This document shows positions 1 to 5,486 of a DNA stretch of 10,758 nt, one piece after another. This DNA comes from an uncultured Saprospirales bacterium (lineage in GTDB: Bacteria; Bacteroidota; Bacteroidia; Chitinophagales; JADIYW01), in NCBI GenBank assembly GCA_938008535.1, contig CALLKF010000078.1:1-10758 (forward strand), read 5' to 3'. How positions within the stretch are numbered: position 1 is the stretch's first letter; the number at the start of each line of letters is the position of its first letter. The notes under the pieces were generated by a model. That model had not been told where the DNA came from. It made no database searches and saw nothing but the letters and a program-made list of their open reading frames with translations. Both the position numbers and the translations under genes were made by a program.

Positions 1-252
1 AATTTTTTCAATATTTGGTGATGATAAAGGGAAAATACGTTCTACACCAACACCATTCGATAATTTACGAACCGTGAAAGTTTGTGTTGCACCAGTTCCT
101 TTGCGTTGAATCACATCGCCACGGAAAATCTGAATACGCTCTTTAGCACCTTCAATAATTTTGTAGTGTACATTTATGTTGTCACCTGCTTTAAAATCAG
201 GATGACCTTTTGATTCTGTTAATTTTTTAGTTAATTCTTTTACCTTGTCCAT
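1..252 (-). CDS. rplS: 50S ribosomal protein L19, N-terminal 84 residues (3' end outside window)
   Basis: L19 is a protein of the large ribosomal subunit that sits at the interface with the 30S subunit. The frame begins at an ATG (252-250) and stays open to the window edge. It gives 84 of the roughly 115-120 residues usual for L19, so only the C-terminus is missing, and that is because of the window boundary. Recognisable L19 stretches are the N-terminal helix (MDKVKELTKKL), the segment GDNINVHYKIIEGAKERIQ, and FRGDVIQRKGTGATQTFTVRK followed by GVGVERIFPLSSPNIEKI. It lies downstream of trmD on the same strand across a 58-bp gap. That gap contains a promoter-like box (282-275), so it can probably be transcribed separately from trmD. 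The family assignment is secure; independent transcription is inferred. Confidence 0.96.
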   Translation of the reverse strand, partial: MDKVKELTKKLTESKGHPDFKAGDNINVHYKIIEGAKERIQIFRGDVIQRKGTGATQTFTVRKLSNGVGVERIFPLSSPNIEKI

Positions 253-274
253 TGCTATTATTTTTAAACGTGTG

Positions 275-282
275 CAAAGATA
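275..282 (-). promoter_or_regulatory. Bacteroidota-type -7 box for rplS
   Basis: Read on the minus strand this is TATCTTTG, a full match to the TAnnTTTG -7 element of Bacteroidota primary-sigma promoters. It is followed by CAC and sits about 22 bp ahead of the rplS start, implying a leader of some 15-20 nt. No well-spaced TTG -33 element is visible; the nearest TTTG lies only about 12 bp upstream. Confidence 0.6.
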
Positions 283-310
283 CGCAGATTTTTACAAATA
301 TCCATGTTAA

Positions 311-991
311 CTAATCATTTTGTAATAAATCTGGTCTGCGCTGTTTGGTTCGCTCCAAAGCTTGCTGATTGCGCCATTCTTCAATCTTTTTTTCGTGACC
401 AGAAAGCAGAATTTCAGGCACTTTCCAGCCGTTATAGTCTGCAGGTCGCGTGTAAACAGGTGGTGCCAGCATATTATCTTGGAAAGAATCACTCAAAGCA
501 GACGTTTCATCATTCAACACACCAGGAATTAATCGGCCAATGGCATCAACGATAATCGCAGCAGGCAATTCACCACCAGAAAGCACATAACTGCCAATAG
601 AAATTTCTTTGGTAATAACATGTTCACGCAATCGTTCGTCGATGCCTTTATAGTGACCACAAAGAATAATAATGTTTTCTTTGAGAGAAAGTGTGTTCAC
701 CATTTTTTGTTCCAGCAATTCACCATCTGGTGTGGTGAAAATGATTTCGTCGTACCTTCGTTCTTTTTGTAATGCTTCAATACATTTTAGAATCGGTTCG
801 ATACACATCACCATGCCTGCGCCACCACCAAACTGGTAATCATCTATTTGCTTAAATTTTTTGGCAGAATAATCATGAAGATTATGAAGATGAACTTCTA
901 ACAGATTACGTTCATTGGCGCGCTTAAGAATAGAATGTTCAAAGAAACTTTGCAATAAATCTGGAACTGCTGAAAGTATATCGATACGCAT
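311..991 (-). CDS. trmD: tRNA (guanine37-N1)-methyltransferase TrmD
   Basis: TrmD transfers a methyl group from S-adenosylmethionine to N1 of G37 next to the anticodon, preventing +1 frameshifting. It is a cytoplasmic homodimer with a trefoil-knot (SPOUT) fold. The 226 residues match the core of the family, whose members run to about 255. Visible family motifs are the substrate loop with two aspartates and GGGAGM (50-60), CGHYKGIDE (111-119), the knot segment SIG-YVLSGGELP (131-143), RLIPGVLNDE, and the SDSF motif carrying the catalytic aspartate, then YTRP and the C-terminal RRPDLL. One oddity is Ser134, where IGDYVLSGGE normally has Asp. It follows the two-gene cassette on the same strand, 60 bp after that stop; the gap holds heptamer repeats. 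The start ATG (991-989) fits the family N-terminus. Confidence 0.97.
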   Translation of the reverse strand: MRIDILSAVPDLLQSFFEHSILKRANERNLLEVHLHNLHDYSAKKFKQIDDYQFGGGAGMVMCIEPILKCIEALQKERRYDEIIFTTPDGELLEQKMVNTLSLKENIIILCGHYKGIDERLREHVITKEISIGSYVLSGGELPAAIIVDAIGRLIPGVLNDETSALSDSFQDNMLAPPVYTRPADYNGWKVPEILLSGHEKKIEEWRNQQALERTKQRRPDLLQND

Positions 992-994
992 AAG

Positions 995-1022
995 AGTCGT
1001 AAGTCGTGAGTGATGAGTCGTG
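995..1022 (+). repeat. Heptamer tandem repeat A (4 units of AGTYGTR type)
   Basis: Four head-to-tail 7-bp units follow one another: AGTCGTA, AGTCGTG, AGTGATG and AGTCGTG, then AGAAA. The array begins 4 bp upstream of the trmD start codon, inside the gap between trmD and the small membrane-protein gene. A second array of the same design lies at 3916-3943 in the opposite orientation, also running into AGAAA. Confidence 0.8.
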
Positions 1023-1036
1023 AGAAAAATTTCTCA
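1021..1036. repeat. Short inverted repeat between the small membrane-protein gene and trmD
   Basis: TGAGAAA (1021-1027) and TTTCTCA (1030-1036) are perfect 7-bp arms. It overlaps the last base pairs of the heptamer array and lies between the stop of the small membrane-protein gene and trmD. With no G+C-rich stem and no long T-run it is a poor terminator candidate; its role is unknown. Confidence 0.35.
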
Positions 1037-1051
1037 GACAAAAATACATTT

Positions 1052-1510
1052 TTATTTAGAAATGAGTTTCTTATACTTTTTTACTTTGTGAATACCAACA
1101 CCTAATTGTGGTAAACCAATTGATAGCAATGCTGTGCTTGGTAAAACTCCAAATGCAATTGGAATTGCGTATGCGATTGTTGCAAATTCTTTATTTTGGT
1201 TTACATTATTATTTATATCGTGAGCAATTATTCCTGTTAATATGAACGAACCAAGTAAACCAGCACCACCAATAGCTGTAAATACTGCACCAGAAATTTT
1301 TAATCGTTTCGCTTTTACTAAATCACTTAATTCTGTTTCTTCGTTAGTTGCCAATAAATTTTTCGATACGACTAAATTTTTATTGGCTGATAGGTGGGTG
1401 CATGCAGTAGTGAAATTAAAATAGCTTGTTTCATTTTTACTAGAAAATGAAGTTTCGCTAAAGATAATTTTTGCAAAAAGTATAAACAATATGAGTAATG
1501 AATTTTTCAT
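1052..1510 (-). CDS. Small exported protein with two hydrophobic segments, unknown function
   Basis: I do not recognise this 152-residue protein. Residues 1-18 (MKNSLLILFILFAKIIFS) look like a signal peptide. A polar stretch follows, with KAKRLK at about 66-71, then two glycine- and alanine-rich hydrophobic segments at about 73-96 and 109-133, and a basic tail (HKVKKYKKLISK). Small Bacteroidota membrane proteins often have this architecture, so it probably sits in the inner membrane with a basic cytoplasmic end. A GTG lies directly before the ATG used here (1513-1511); I chose the ATG because it starts the signal peptide. The start is only 5 bp after the stop of the lipoprotein gene, so the two are almost certainly one transcript and may be translationally coupled. 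Function cannot be inferred beyond that pairing. Confidence 0.75.
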   Translation of the reverse strand: MKNSLLILFILFAKIIFSETSFSSKNETSYFNFTTACTHLSANKNLVVSKNLLATNEETELSDLVKAKRLKISGAVFTAIGGAGLLGSFILTGIIAHDINNNVNQNKEFATIAYAIPIAFGVLPSTALLSIGLPQLGVGIHKVKKYKKLISK

Positions 1511-1515
1511 CACAA

Positions 1516-2481
1516 TTAGTAAGTAAATAAGATTCTTTTTGGATAAAATGGTATTTCAGAAGTAAAATATTGTATGTCATAATAAGGTGTAATTATTGCT
1601 TTTGTAATTCTATTTTCACTATCGAATTCATAATTAAAATCTGCATATTTTATATAATTTGAAATTCCAGGATAGAGATATTCGCCATCAAAAATTTGAG
1701 TTATGTAAATAGACTTAACTAATTTAGTTTTAATATTCGGAAGAGGAATTCTGCTCACAATATCCTTAAATAAATGTGTACTTTCACTATTTAAACCATC
1801 TACAGGATGAATTATTCCTGATAATTGCATTAGATTGCAATTATTTTCTTTTTCATCTAATATAATTGTGTATTTAATATGTTTTACGAGTCCGTCAGGA
1901 TGTCTGCCACTTTCAACAGTTATGGAGTCATTATTTGCAGTTTTAAAATCAAAACTTAATAAAGATGAATTAACGGAACAGCAAAGATTTGTCGAGGCAA
2001 AATGAGAAAAGTGTGTATATGGTGTTGAAAAATTAGAGTACATTAATTCATTATTTGCACCAAAACCAATTAATGTAGGTTCGTCTAATTGTAAACTATA
2101 TTCATCGTGAATTTCAGATATTCTGTTATTACTATCGAATTTTATTATAGAAACATCATTGCTATCAGAGTACAGATAATACATTCTTTTGTAAGATAGA
2201 TATTTCTTAGAATTGAATAAGTCATGATTAAAAATTACAGAAGTAAAATTGGAAGTAGCAGCATCAATAATATGTACACTATCAAAATAAATTCCAGCTG
2301 AATCTGGAAATAAATGAATAGTTTGTGTAGTTACATAATTTCTTGTTGCAGTATCTAAATCTTGGTAAATAATAGATTTTGGTGTTGTGTTAATTACTGA
2401 ATTATTTCTGTTTGCATTTTCTTTTTTACAACCAAAACTAAGAATTACAACAAACAAGCATAAGTATCGTAGCATTTTCAT
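1516..2481 (-). CDS. Putative lipoprotein of unknown function
   Basis: The 321-residue product begins with a lipoprotein-type signal (hydrophobic LCLFVVILSFG, then Cys18 followed by KKEN), so it is probably lipid-anchored and periplasmic or at the outer membrane. The lipobox is not ideal (SFGC), but the charged CKKE start is common in Bacteroidota lipoproteins. The mature part is beta-rich and polar. It has two short stretches reminiscent of YD-type repeats (IIKFDSNNRISEI near 114-126; YEFDSENRITKAII near the C-terminus), a pattern seen in many Bacteroidota surface lipoproteins. A Met codon two residues in is an alternative start. It heads a two-gene unit with the small membrane-protein gene and has its own promoter-like box at 2503-2496. 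It lies between rimM and trmD, where the conserved order has no such gene. Function unknown. Confidence 0.8.
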   Translation of the reverse strand: MKMLRYLCLFVVILSFGCKKENANRNNSVINTTPKSIIYQDLDTATRNYVTTQTIHLFPDSAGIYFDSVHIIDAATSNFTSVIFNHDLFNSKKYLSYKRMYYLYSDSNDVSIIKFDSNNRISEIHDEYSLQLDEPTLIGFGANNELMYSNFSTPYTHFSHFASTNLCCSVNSSLLSFDFKTANNDSITVESGRHPDGLVKHIKYTIILDEKENNCNLMQLSGIIHPVDGLNSESTHLFKDIVSRIPLPNIKTKLVKSIYITQIFDGEYLYPGISNYIKYADFNYEFDSENRITKAIITPYYDIQYFTSEIPFYPKRILFTY

Positions 2482-2495
2482 AATCTATATTTCTA

Positions 2496-2503
2496 CAAAT
2501 ATA
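2496..2503 (-). promoter_or_regulatory. -7 box ahead of the lipoprotein gene
   Basis: Minus-strand TATATTTG matches TAnnTTTG. It lies 14 bp upstream of the first ATG of the lipoprotein gene, so the leader would be very short. A convincing -33 TTG at normal spacing is not visible, so this rests on the -7 box and its position after the rimM gene. Confidence 0.4.
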
Positions 2504-2609
2504 ATACATATTTATTAAAGTGTAAGCAGACAAATTTATGTAAATGTAAATTGGAATAAGATTGATTTTTATTCTAAATAATTGAAAATAATAGTGTTGT
2601 GCTATATGT

Positions 2610-2635
2610 TTTTGATCGTTTGTAAACGATTAAAA
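2610..2635. repeat. Inverted repeat at the 3' end of rimM
   Basis: ATCGTTT (2615-2621) and AAACGAT (2624-2630) form perfect 7-bp arms around GT. The pairing can extend through TTTTG/TAAAA to 2610-2635. It overlaps the rimM stop codon. Read on the minus strand it is followed by A rather than T residues, so a terminator role is doubtful; it may be a processing signal or protein site. Confidence 0.4.
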
Positions 2636-3127
2636 CACCTCTAAAAAACCATCTGGCAAATGAATAGAAACAGTTTTGCTTTTTGTATCTATATTTTGGA
2701 TAAACGTATCGTTCAACGGAATCAGAATTTCTTTCTTGTCTTGAAAGATTTGTGCTAAATATTGTTGTGGAAATTCAATGATTTTATCAATTTTTCCAAG
2801 TTCGCCATGCGTTTTATCAATCATCATAAATCCAACAATTTCCTGGTACGGATCATCTTCCAGAATTTCAGTCAAATCTTCTTCTTTGGCAAAAATTGGT
2901 TTTCCTTGTAGTAAAAAAGCCATCTCTTTCGTGGTAATATCTTCCAGAGAAATAATAGCTTGCGAATCTGTATTTATATCTTTAGACAAAATAAAATAGG
3001 GTAGGTTCTCAATAAAAATAATCTTCATGGCTTCAAAGTCATCCATATAAAATGCATCAACAGCAATTCTCAAATGACCTTTGTAGCCGTGTGTTTTCAG
3101 TGCTTTTCCTATTTTTATTAATTCCAT
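2630..3127 (-). CDS. rimM: Ribosome maturation factor RimM
   Basis: RimM binds S19 and assists maturation of the 30S head and 16S rRNA processing in the cytoplasm. The 165 residues fit the family length. The N-terminal RimM domain carries the signature KIGKALKTHGYKGHLRI (5-21). The C-terminal PRC-barrel-type domain starts around residue 95 and contains the typical ending IPLNDTFIQNID followed by LPDGFLEVF. The ATG at 3127-3125 places the signature at its usual distance from the N-terminus. It follows rpsP as in the classical rpsP-rimM-trmD-rplS cluster, but a strong hairpin (3143-3170) lies in the gap only 15 bp before the start. Its expression may therefore depend on read-through from rpsP; no promoter box of its own is visible. 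Confidence 0.95.
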   Translation of the reverse strand: MELIKIGKALKTHGYKGHLRIAVDAFYMDDFEAMKIIFIENLPYFILSKDINTDSQAIISLEDITTKEMAFLLQGKPIFAKEEDLTEILEDDPYQEIVGFMMIDKTHGELGKIDKIIEFPQQYLAQIFQDKKEILIPLNDTFIQNIDTKSKTVSIHLPDGFLEVF

Positions 3128-3142
3128 TGTTTCTATAAATTA

Positions 3143-3170
3143 AAAAATCTCAACCAAAGTTGAGATTTTT
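3143..3170 (-). terminator. Intrinsic terminator or attenuator between rpsP and rimM
   Basis: Arms 3143-3154 and 3159-3170 pair perfectly over 12 bp (core ATCTCAAC/GTTGAGAT with A/T flanks) around the tetranucleotide CAAA. On the minus strand the stem ends in a T-run. The hairpin is 20 bp after the rpsP stop and 15 bp before the rimM start, so it can limit transcription from rpsP into rimM. The A- and T-flanks are symmetric, so it could act in both directions. Confidence 0.7.
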
Positions 3171-3190
3171 AATGAATATTAGTTTGTTTA

Positions 3191-3760
3191 TTATTCAGCA
3201 GCTTTTTCTTCTGTTGCATCTGCAGCAGCTTCAGTAACTTCTGCTTTCGCTTCTTCAACTGTTTCAACTACTTCTGCTTTTACTTCTTCAACAACATCCG
3301 TTGTAGCTTCTGCTACTTCTTCAACTGGTGCTTCTACTTCTTTTACTTTTGCTGGTGTGTTTACTGCAGCTTCAATTTTAGCTCTTTTTGCAGCATCAGC
3401 TTTTGTTTTGTGGTCAATTGCTTTGCCTTCTTTTTGCTCTAACCAAGCAGCAAATTTTGTTTCAACATCTTCTGCTTTCACAACGCCTTTTGCTACACCA
3501 CGTAATAAATGTTTTTTGTACAATGCACCTTTGTACGATAAAATTGCTTTTACAGTATCGGTTGGTTCAGCACCACTTTGTAACCATTTTACTGCTTTGT
3601 CTACATCTAAAATGATAGTTGCAGGAATAGAAGTTGGATTGTACGTTCCAATTTGTTCGATGTGACGACCATCTCTACGAGCACGTGCGTCAGCTGCTAC
3701 AATTTTGTAAAAAGGAGAACCTTTTGAACCATGTCTTTGTAATCTTAATCTTGTTGCCAT
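3191..3760 (-). CDS. rpsP: 30S ribosomal protein S16 with long acidic C-terminal tail
   Basis: S16 is an early-assembling protein of the small subunit. The N-terminal ~80 residues are the conserved domain: LRLQRHGSKGSPFYKIVAAD, then ARRDGRHIEQIGTYNP, then a segment with AVKWLQSGAEPTDTVKAIL. The whole protein is 189 residues, more than twice the 80-90 of many bacterial S16 proteins. After a basic KTKADAAKRAKIEAA linker comes a low-complexity Glu/Ala/Val tail of about 50 residues with imperfect repeats such as EEVKAEVVE and EEAKAEVTE. C-terminally extended S16 is known from Bacteroidota. The start ATG is at 3760-3758; a promoter box (3839-3832) about 70 bp upstream leaves a leader with a palindrome. 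It is the first gene of the rpsP-rimM-trmD-rplS block. Confidence 0.97.
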   Translation of the reverse strand: MATRLRLQRHGSKGSPFYKIVAADARARRDGRHIEQIGTYNPTSIPATIILDVDKAVKWLQSGAEPTDTVKAILSYKGALYKKHLLRGVAKGVVKAEDVETKFAAWLEQKEGKAIDHKTKADAAKRAKIEAAVNTPAKVKEVEAPVEEVAEATTDVVEEVKAEVVETVEEAKAEVTEAAADATEEKAAE

Positions 3761-3796
3761 ATAAAAATATGTTTTAAATTTTTAATTCCTGTTTTT

Positions 3797-3808
3797 GTCA
3801 ATATTGAC
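3797..3808. repeat. Palindrome in the rpsP leader
   Basis: GTCAATATTGAC is a perfect 12-bp palindrome inside the probable rpsP 5' untranslated region. Outside it CCTG and CAGG (minus strand) can also pair, so the leader could fold or bind a dimeric protein. Ribosomal-protein leaders are often autoregulatory; that role here is only inferred. Confidence 0.4.
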
Positions 3809-3831
3809 GGTCAGGTTTTGAATTTGAGGTG

Positions 3832-3839
3832 CAAAGATA
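3832..3839 (-). promoter_or_regulatory. Bacteroidota-type -7 box for rpsP
   Basis: Minus-strand TATCTTTG is a full match to TAnnTTTG and is followed by CACCTCAAA. The start codon lies 71 bp downstream, so the leader is about 65 nt. The 18-nt stretch around this box is identical to the one ahead of prs (5455-5472). No clear -33 TTG was found. Confidence 0.65.
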
Positions 3840-3915
3840 GCAATTAATTCATTAACTAAAGAATGAAACAAGTAGAAAATGATGTTATTTTAACATTTAG
3901 TTCGTTCGTCTTTCT

Positions 3916-3943
3916 CACAACTTACAACTCACAACTCACGACT
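3916..3943 (-). repeat. Heptamer tandem repeat B (4 units), overlapping the end of coaD
   Basis: Read on the minus strand the units are AGTCGTG, AGTTGTG, AGTTGTA and AGTTGTG, followed by AGAAA. It has the same unit length, unit number and AGAAA boundary as the array at 995-1022, in the opposite orientation. The first two units supply the last codons and stop of coaD. Confidence 0.8.
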
Positions 3944-4399
3944 AATCACCACTTCTTTCGGTAAAAACTTACTCGTGTCGCCACCACCAATAATAATTTC
4001 GCGTACAATAGTAGATGAAATTGCCGATAATTCTGGTGATGATAAAATCAAAAATGTATCCAATTCTGGTTCCATCATTTTGTTTAGCTGTGCAATCGTT
4101 TTCTCATATTCAAAATCGGCTGATGAACGAATGCCACGAATAATATACTTTGCATTTTTTTGCTTACAGTAGTTGACAGTCAATCCTGTATATGATTCTA
4201 CTTTAACTGTTGGTTGATTCTTGAAAACCTCTTTAATCCAGGCAACTCGCTGTTCCAATGGAAACAAATATTTCTTCTGTGTGTTGATGCCGATGGCAAT
4301 AATTATTTCGTCAAACAATGGAACGGCGCGCGTCACAATGTCAACGTGACCAACCGTAATTGGATCAAAAGAACCTGGAAAAATAGCAATCTTGTTCAT
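3929..4399 (-). CDS. coaD: Phosphopantetheine adenylyltransferase
   Basis: CoaD transfers AMP from ATP to 4'-phosphopantetheine, giving dephospho-CoA, the penultimate step of coenzyme A synthesis in the cytoplasm. The 156 residues are the usual length. The nucleotidyltransferase motif PGSFDPITVGH is at 8-18 with the catalytic His18; further family marks are the substrate region with RGIR (88-91) and ISSTIVRE (127-134). The start ATG (4399-4397) puts the first motif at the expected place. The last codons (SREL and stop) come from heptamer repeat B, so the extreme C-terminus departs from the helix usual after LPKEV. The catalytic core is complete and the enzyme should be active. It stands alone between rpsP and a CPBP-family gene, all on the minus strand. 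Confidence 0.97.
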   Translation of the reverse strand: MNKIAIFPGSFDPITVGHVDIVTRAVPLFDEIIIAIGINTQKKYLFPLEQRVAWIKEVFKNQPTVKVESYTGLTVNYCKQKNAKYIIRGIRSSADFEYEKTIAQLNKMMEPELDTFLILSSPELSAISSTIVREIIIGGGDTSKFLPKEVVISREL

Positions 4400-4493
4400 G
4401 TTGTAAATGTAGTAAAAAATTGAATTATGCTATTGGAAATATAGATGCCTTTTATAAAGTTTTCGCTATGCGCTTTTGCTTAAACGTTGTCGC

Positions 4494-4553
4494 TGTCTGG
4501 CTGAGTTTATCGAAGCCATCGGTTAGTAGTCCTTCGATAAACTCAGGAAGACA
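4494..4553. repeat. REP-like long inverted repeat
   Basis: The arms 4501-4515 (CTGAGTTTATCGAAG) and 4532-4546 are perfectly complementary over 15 bp around a 16-bp loop. After two mismatched pairs, TGTCT (4494-4498) and AGACA (4549-4553) extend the arms to 22 bp. It is intergenic, 18 bp after the stop of the CPBP gene and about 95 bp upstream of coaD. It has no T-run. The layout resembles dispersed intergenic palindromic elements, but copy number cannot be judged from this window. Confidence 0.7.
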
Positions 4554-4570
4554 GGTTTGGTGGTTCAATT

Positions 4571-5350
4571 CTATTTAAAAAATCCTTGCTGCCACAATGC
4601 AAATATATCCATCATAACTGCAATCGTGTAATGCAAAAATACGCTCAAAAAAATAGTGCGTGTATTTAAACTCAAAAAACCTAAAACACAACCAGTAATA
4701 ATGGCACCAACACTTTCACCAAACGGTTTGCCAAAGTGCGACATACAATATGGAATCATGGCAATAAAAATAGAGTAATAGCCAAATTTATGTTTAATCG
4801 TGTGCAGCATAAAACCACGAAAGAAAAACTCAACGAATACAAATTGAAAGAAATACAAAAATTCCCAAAATAGTAATTGATTAATTTTGCTTTTATCTGA
4901 AATTTTAAACAGTGGATAAAAATTTTGAAAACTAGCTGTTTTTGAAGCTAAGAACACTACAGGCAACATCACTAAAATAAATGTTACATAAATTCCATAA
5001 TGCTTAAATGCAATATTGAAGGTTAAGCCATTATCGGAAAGTTTTTCCTTGTAAATGACTTTTATGATAAAAATAGGTACTAAGAAAAATAGAAAAAAAC
5101 AAGAGAATACCCAATGAAATAAATATTGCAATTGCTCGCTTCCAAAAAATAAAATTTTTGCTTTATAGTTGTTGGCAAACGTTGATAAACCTATTTGGTT
5201 CAATAAATCACTAAAATCATTTAATGCGATATAATAATGATAAATGGTAAGAATTAAAGCAGTAGATATTGTTGTGATTACAATTTTTTTATCAATGTTG
5301 ATGGCATCAATATTAAAGTAATTTTTAAATGATTGACTGAGTTTATTCAT
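4571..5350 (-). CDS. CPBP-family intramembrane protein (putative glutamic-type protease)
   Basis: The 259 residues contain about seven hydrophobic segments, so this is an integral inner-membrane protein. Near the C-terminus is the CPBP/Abi signature in reduced form: VEFFFRGF, with Glu174 and Arg178 kept but Val where the first Glu of EExxxR usually is. YCMSHFGKP (His205) then corresponds to the FxxxH motif, and FLHYTIAVMMD (His240, Asp248) to the third. Family members include CAAX-prenyl-type proteases and proteins linked to bacteriocin self-immunity; no substrate can be named here. The start ATG (5350-5348) is followed by a hydrophilic N-terminus before the first membrane segment. The gene is divergent from prs over a short gap and lies downstream of nothing on its strand, so it is probably monocistronic. 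The family is fairly sure, the activity is not. Confidence 0.82.
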   Translation of the reverse strand: MNKLSQSFKNYFNIDAINIDKKIVITTISTALILTIYHYYIALNDFSDLLNQIGLSTFANNYKAKILFFGSEQLQYLFHWVFSCFFLFFLVPIFIIKVIYKEKLSDNGLTFNIAFKHYGIYVTFILVMLPVVFLASKTASFQNFYPLFKISDKSKINQLLFWEFLYFFQFVFVEFFFRGFMLHTIKHKFGYYSIFIAMIPYCMSHFGKPFGESVGAIITGCVLGFLSLNTRTIFLSVFLHYTIAVMMDIFALWQQGFFK

Positions 5351-5421
5351 TTTTTAAATGTACATATTTCTTGTTAAACGAATTCTTATAAATTACCAAA
5401 TTTTAAAATTCAGAATTATTC

Positions 5422-5442
5422 AATTCTATAATTCTATAATTC
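5422..5442. repeat. Short 8-bp tandem repeat upstream of prs
   Basis: AATTCTAT occurs twice in a row and begins a third time (AATTC). It lies just upstream of the prs -7 box, in the -15 to -35 region of that promoter, so changes in unit number would alter the promoter spacing context. It is low-complexity AT-rich sequence, and functional meaning is uncertain. Confidence 0.45.
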
Positions 5443-5455
5443 ACCAATTAATTCC

Positions 5456-5463
5456 TATCTTTG
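5456..5463 (+). promoter_or_regulatory. Bacteroidota-type -7 box for prs
   Basis: TATCTTTG is a full match to TAnnTTTG, followed by CACCTCAAA exactly as at rpsP. It lies 23 bp upstream of the GTG chosen as prs start, giving a leader of about 15-20 nt. Its position argues that the upstream part of the open frame (from 5358) is not translated. Confidence 0.65.
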
Positions 5464-5486
5464 CACCTCAAAAATCAACGTTAAAA

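Noticed and set aside
304..555. Plus-strand open frame opposite the end of trmD
   Set aside because: Overlaps the conserved C-terminal coding region of trmD; no promoter box or family signal.
995..1022. Heptamer array considered as a CRISPR or phase-variable repeat
   Set aside because: Units are only 7 bp with no spacers, so not CRISPR. The array lies outside any coding frame here, so frame switching is not supported.
3357..3665. Open frame of 102 codons on the plus strand inside rpsP
   Set aside because: A shadow caused by the biased Ala/Glu/Lys codons of rpsP; no leader and no recognisable protein features.
4385..4440. TACATTTA boxes just before coaD and the CPBP gene as promoters
   Set aside because: Last base differs from TAnnTTTG, no spaced -33 TTG is visible, and the implied start site would fall at or beyond the start codon.
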